From assembly GCA_951799405.1 (NCBI GenBank), contig OX637337.1, positions 3,286,001 to 3,350,000 of the forward strand: a stretch of 64,000 nt of DNA, written 5' to 3'. Under the pieces are notes generated by a model. It made no database searches, had not been told where the DNA came from, and saw only the letters and a program-made list of their open reading frames with translations. Source of the stretch: Agapetus fuscipes (taxonomy: Eukaryota; Arthropoda; Insecta; Trichoptera; Glossosomatidae). Of this stretch, positions 60,497-64,000 are shown one piece after another; within the stretch, counting starts at the first letter, position 1; each line of letters opens with the position of its first letter. A program made the position numbers and the translations under genes.

Positions 60497-60698
60497 ACAT
60501 TGAAGCTTTCACGGCCGGTACTTGTTGACAAAACAATCACTTTTTTCGGGCTATGTAGCCGTGGTCTGGTTGATTTATTCCGGCGACCACAGCGACTAGC
60601 CAACCGCTGATAATGCCCATCGGAGCAATGGGCGAAACTGTCCGGAATAAATCAACCAGACCACGGCTACATAGCCCGAAAAAAGTGATTGTTTTGTC
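60497..60698. mobile_element. Foldback insertion with perfect 58-bp arms and a 14-bp duplication
   Basis: Arms 60526-60583 and 60642-60699 are exact reverse complements (CCGGAATAAATCAACCAGAC). ATTCACAATATTGT flanks at 60483-60496 and 60699-60712. AAGCTTTCACGGCCGG and GGGCGAAACTG resemble Penelope-like element ends. A one-armed relative is at 62555-62665. Confidence 0.8.
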
Positions 60699-61078
60699 AT
60701 TCACAATATTGTTCAAATACTAAAATGGCGAGACAAATGTTGTATGTTGTATCTGTGAATATTGACAGAGGAAAACATCAAATAGAAACCTTGATCCTCT
60801 GAGAGATTTGTCAAAAGGCTTTGCCGCTTTTTTGTCAGCTTCTCAGTTTTCCCCTTTCACACACGCATGCCAACTTGTATTGAAGTCAGAAAGTGGCATG
60901 TTTTGGGATTTATCTGGATAGAAAATGTGTGTTGTTAGAACTGCAGTTTATGTAGGTAATGTTGATTTCTTAAAAGTGCCGTTTCCTGATAAATTTCCAC
61001 AGCAAGGGAGCTTTTAGATTGCCTGGACGAATTCCTTGACTTATAGGTTTACCCATACTGTAAAAAATGGTTCACTTT

Positions 61079-61210
61079 GCCGGTCACCAAAGGTCCACCC
61101 GGGCTTACAATAACTGGGTCTTGCTTGAGAATTGGCCAAGCTGGCAGAGGGCTCTTGAGGTGTGATTCACACAAAAACGAAATAAATCATCGTGATATTA
61201 TTATTATACA
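61079..61210 (+). repeat. tRNA-SINE-1 3' half
   Basis: CCGGTCACCAAAGGTCCACC to TCATCGTGATATTATTATTA. It is fused to an RTE tail fragment at 61030-61078. Confidence 0.7.
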
Positions 61211-61529
61211 GGTTACTTGCAGGTATCAAAAACGGAGCACGATTCTCGAGAATAATGATCGAATCACGTGTTGGTGATTAAAGCATGTTTGTTGTTTGTT
61301 TGTTTGTTTTTTTTTTGAGACCGGCGTCCAAGGTTCACGCGGCGCTCACAGAAACCCAGCCGAGACGGTGCGTGTCTCCCAAAGAGCCCGACGTCCTATA
61401 ACTCGTAAGTCACAGCTGTGATGACTTATGGGGGGTTTTGACTTTGGTCTTTTGGGTTTAATTAATAAAATCTTTTGATATATGACAACGTGGGGAAAAA
61501 AATATACCGAAGGGTGTATAATATTAATG

Positions 61530-61950
61530 GTTCGTAGTATAGTGGTTAACGCTATGGACTAGTAATTGAAAGGTCGTGGGTGAGTCCCGGAGGATCACAG
61601 TCATTTTATTTTAAAAGTATGCTCTTCGCTGGGTTGAACAATCCGATTCCACGACAAGATGTCCACAGAAAAAATGTGCACATTATGTCGGTGAATATTT
61701 TGTTGGTGGGCATTATGTCGGTGAACATTTTGTCGCGTGGACTTTTTGTCAATGGAAATTGTGTCGGTGGACATTCTGTCAATGGACATTTTGTCGTAAC
61801 ACGGAACAATTCATATGCCTTTACTCAAGACTGGCCACCAAAGGTTCCAGTTTTTTTGTGGAATTGGCGCTGACGCGCGACGAATATCCTTGCAGAGGGC
61901 TCTTGAGGTGTGATTCACACTAAACAGGCTCACCAAATAAATAATAATTA
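61530..61950 (+). mobile_element. tRNA-SINE-1 copy interrupted by the CGACAAAATGTCC minisatellite
   Basis: The head GGTTCGTAGTATAGTGGTTA and body to GGGTTGAACAATCC, then the minisatellite to ~61803, then the body resumes at 61813 (CTCAAGACTGGCCACCAAAG). Confidence 0.8.
61638..61803. repeat. CGACAAAATGTCCAT minisatellite, copy B
   Basis: ~11 units in the opposite direction (ATTATGTCGGTGAACATTTT, GTCAATGGACATTTTGTCG), inserted in a SINE-1 copy. Begins TTCCACGACAAGATGTCC, as in copy A. Confidence 0.82.
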
Positions 61951-61952
61951 TA

Positions 61953-62222
61953 TTTGGATGATTCATTTGGTCAGCGCTGTTTTTGTGTGAATCACACTTT
62001 ACGAATATTCTACGAGCTTGGTCGTCGCTGTGGAAAGCGCCAATCGTACATCCAAGACCCAGTTGCTGTAAGGCCGGGTGGACTTTTAGCGACCGATCTA
62101 AGCATATGATATTTTCAACCGAAGAGTAAAGTAAAAAAAATAAATGATATATTTTTTCAGGTGATCGAACACACGACCTTCCGATCATTAGTCTGTAGCG
62201 TTAACCATAAGCCTATGGAGCT
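61953..62222 (-). mobile_element. tRNA-SINE-1 copy (minus), tail to tail with 61530-61950
   Basis: Reverse copy. The head at 62160-62222 is diverged. Together the two copies form a second inverted SINE pair. Confidence 0.75.
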
Positions 62223-62511
62223 GTCTAAAAAGTGATAAGTTAAATATATACGTCTTACACTTGTTAGGTTTAAGTTGGAATTATGGTCGTTTGACATATT
62301 TGCACTTAAAAAAACTACACAGTTAAAAAAAAAACGGATATTAGACGAACCATTATAAGGGAACTTACATTACTCGTATTTTAAAATAGGTATTCGTTAG
62401 CGAATATTTTGACTATAAATGCGTATTATTCTTGTATGCTTGCGAAGGAATCCTTTTTTTTTTGAGAAAAAAAATTTCAAATGAAGAGATGTGTGTTTAA
62501 AGAGACAAGTC

Positions 62512-62665
62512 CTTCAGATGATGATCATCATCTGAAGATCTCAGATCCTGTAAGAAGATCACAGCGACTAGCCAACCGCTGATAATGCCCATCGGAGCAA
62601 TGGGCGAAACTGTCCGGAATGTATCAACCAGACCACGGCTACACAGCCCGAATAAAGTGATGACG
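62512..62665. repeat. 26-bp perfect palindrome and Penelope-like arm
   Basis: CTTCAGATGATGA/TCATCATCTGAAG at 62512-62537. 62565-62665 repeats GCGACTAGCCAACCGCTGAT to ACCACGGCTAC of the element at 60497-60698. Confidence 0.7.
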
Positions 62666-63301
62666 ATGATGATGATGTAAAAATTCAATTTTTGGAAAAA
62701 ATAATGACCAGTTCGCGTGCGCATAAAGTAAATTCTCGAACAATTATTTGAGTCAAATATAACCAAAGTCGGCAATCTTTGTTGTATTGAAAAAATGAGA
62801 TAAATACATGGAAATGCAGAAAAACATTTTCTCATCATTTGAATATGTTTTAAATATTTTTTTAAATATCTTAGATTGCCGCGTTTGGTTCTACATGACT
62901 CATTTATTAATGAATGGGAAGTGAATCTGTGAAAAAGCGCTCGAGGCACAAGCCTGAATAATGTGACAAGGTATTTGCATAATTAAGGAGTAGGAAGATA
63001 CATGAGGAATACGCGTATTAAAAGTACAAAGATTACATGTACTTAGGTACTGTGTTCAAAATACTCTTAAATTATGAGAGTAAGTACTCACTTACTTTTA
63101 GTGATGTGAACATAAGGTATGCTTAATATAACCTGAAAAGTAAAACTCTGGATAAGTGACATGTTAAGCTAACATGTTTTTTTTTAGATAAATGCACATT
63201 TTTTCCTATTTTCTACGAGACTAAACACTAAGCAAGTGTGAAAATCATGTAGTTAAGAATTTAGTCTTGAGTACTGCCTTGTAATTAGTTCACTAAAAAA
63301 T

Positions 63302-63715
63302 AAAATCTAAATCTAAGCTGCAAAGATATACCTTTATCATTTAAGATTCATATTAAACGCATTCCCACAAACAGACATGTATAATTTCGCGCTAACACAT
63401 GCCGCATGTGGACCTACAATATAAAAACCCAATCTAGAATGAATATAGGTAAGCCCTTCAACTCTTGCCGACCTTCCCTGAAACAGGGGTGACATTGGCA
63501 AAGTGAACCATTTTTTTCAGTATGGGTGGTCAGGATCATACCAACCTATAAGTCAAGGAATACAAACAATTTATAACATTTAAGTATATAAAACAAACAA
63601 ACAAACACTAAACAATTAAACAGTAAAAAATAAAACCTACTAAACATATTCTAGAAAAAAAAATGTTTATTTTTTTATTTTATACGCCAGCATTACAAAT
63701 CAACCGCCATTTTTT
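63302..63715 (-). mobile_element. RTE LINE 3' end (tail plus remnant of last codons)
   Basis: Tail 63302-63560 with a TAAATCTAAGCTGC end. 63690-63712 (CATTACAAATCAACCGCCAT) is the LINE stop region in reverse. Confidence 0.75.
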
Positions 63716-64000
63716 TCGCCACATTTTTCACTTAGGTACCCCCCAATTAAATGTTTTCTCCGAGATTTCTCGATATCGTCGAATCTCGACAGATTTGGCA
63801 ATATCTACTTACTCTGTTAAAAATACTATAAATTATGCCAGTATTTAAGTACTCACTTACTTTTAGGGATTGACCTAATAAGGTAGGGTAGTCGCGGACG
63901 GACCCTCATCTTTTAGACCGCTGTGCATGTTGGACGGCTTCAGAAAGCTCCTTGAGCGGCTCCTGCTTGGGAGACTTCAGCCAATTCTGGAGGATCCGGA

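Overview
This is an AT-rich, intron- and repeat-dense nuclear segment from an animal, most likely an insect. The signs are GT-AG introns, a DHX34-type RNA helicase gene, two tRNA-derived SINE families, RTE-like LINEs and many small DNA transposons. The exact order of insect cannot be fixed from the sequence. Nothing looks bacterial, viral or organellar.

The main gene is on the minus strand from 43737 to 18347. It is a complete DHX34 (DEAH/RHA-family RNA helicase, a nonsense-mediated-decay factor). I rebuilt 19 coding exons by hand. Every junction keeps frame, and the exons sum to 3669 nt (1222 aa plus stop). One intron uses a GC donor, and the AATAAA signal overlaps the stop codon. The helicase core is encoded at 42.5-33.1 kb, the winged-helix/OB part at 32.6-20.4 kb, and two C-terminal Cys/His fingers in the last exon at 18.3-18.7 kb. 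The introns are packed with transposons.

On the plus strand, 2109-9430, three exons join in frame to encode an unrecognised 105-aa basic protein. Its stop codon is followed at once by a ~24-bp minisatellite (9437-10145).

The rest is a nested transposon landscape. The commonest repeat (about 25 loci plus a six-unit tandem array at 21.5-25.9 kb) is the 3' tail of an RTE-like LINE, whose best copy is at 7521-8960. Other elements are: a gag-only LTR retrotransposon with near-identical LTRs and a 4-bp duplication (22949-25078); two TA-flanked, pogo-like DNA elements whose TIR motif is repeated inside them (13260-14615, 38886-39840); a four-copy hAT MITE family with 8-bp duplications; a MULE-like element with a 9-bp duplication (48154-48609); piggyBac-like, mariner-like and Harbinger-like MITEs; and large palindromes resembling Penelope-like element ends (12299-12485, 59311-59680, 60497-60698). 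From 43.8 kb to the right end no host gene was recognised; that part holds LINE, SINE and MITE fragments in AT-rich sequence.
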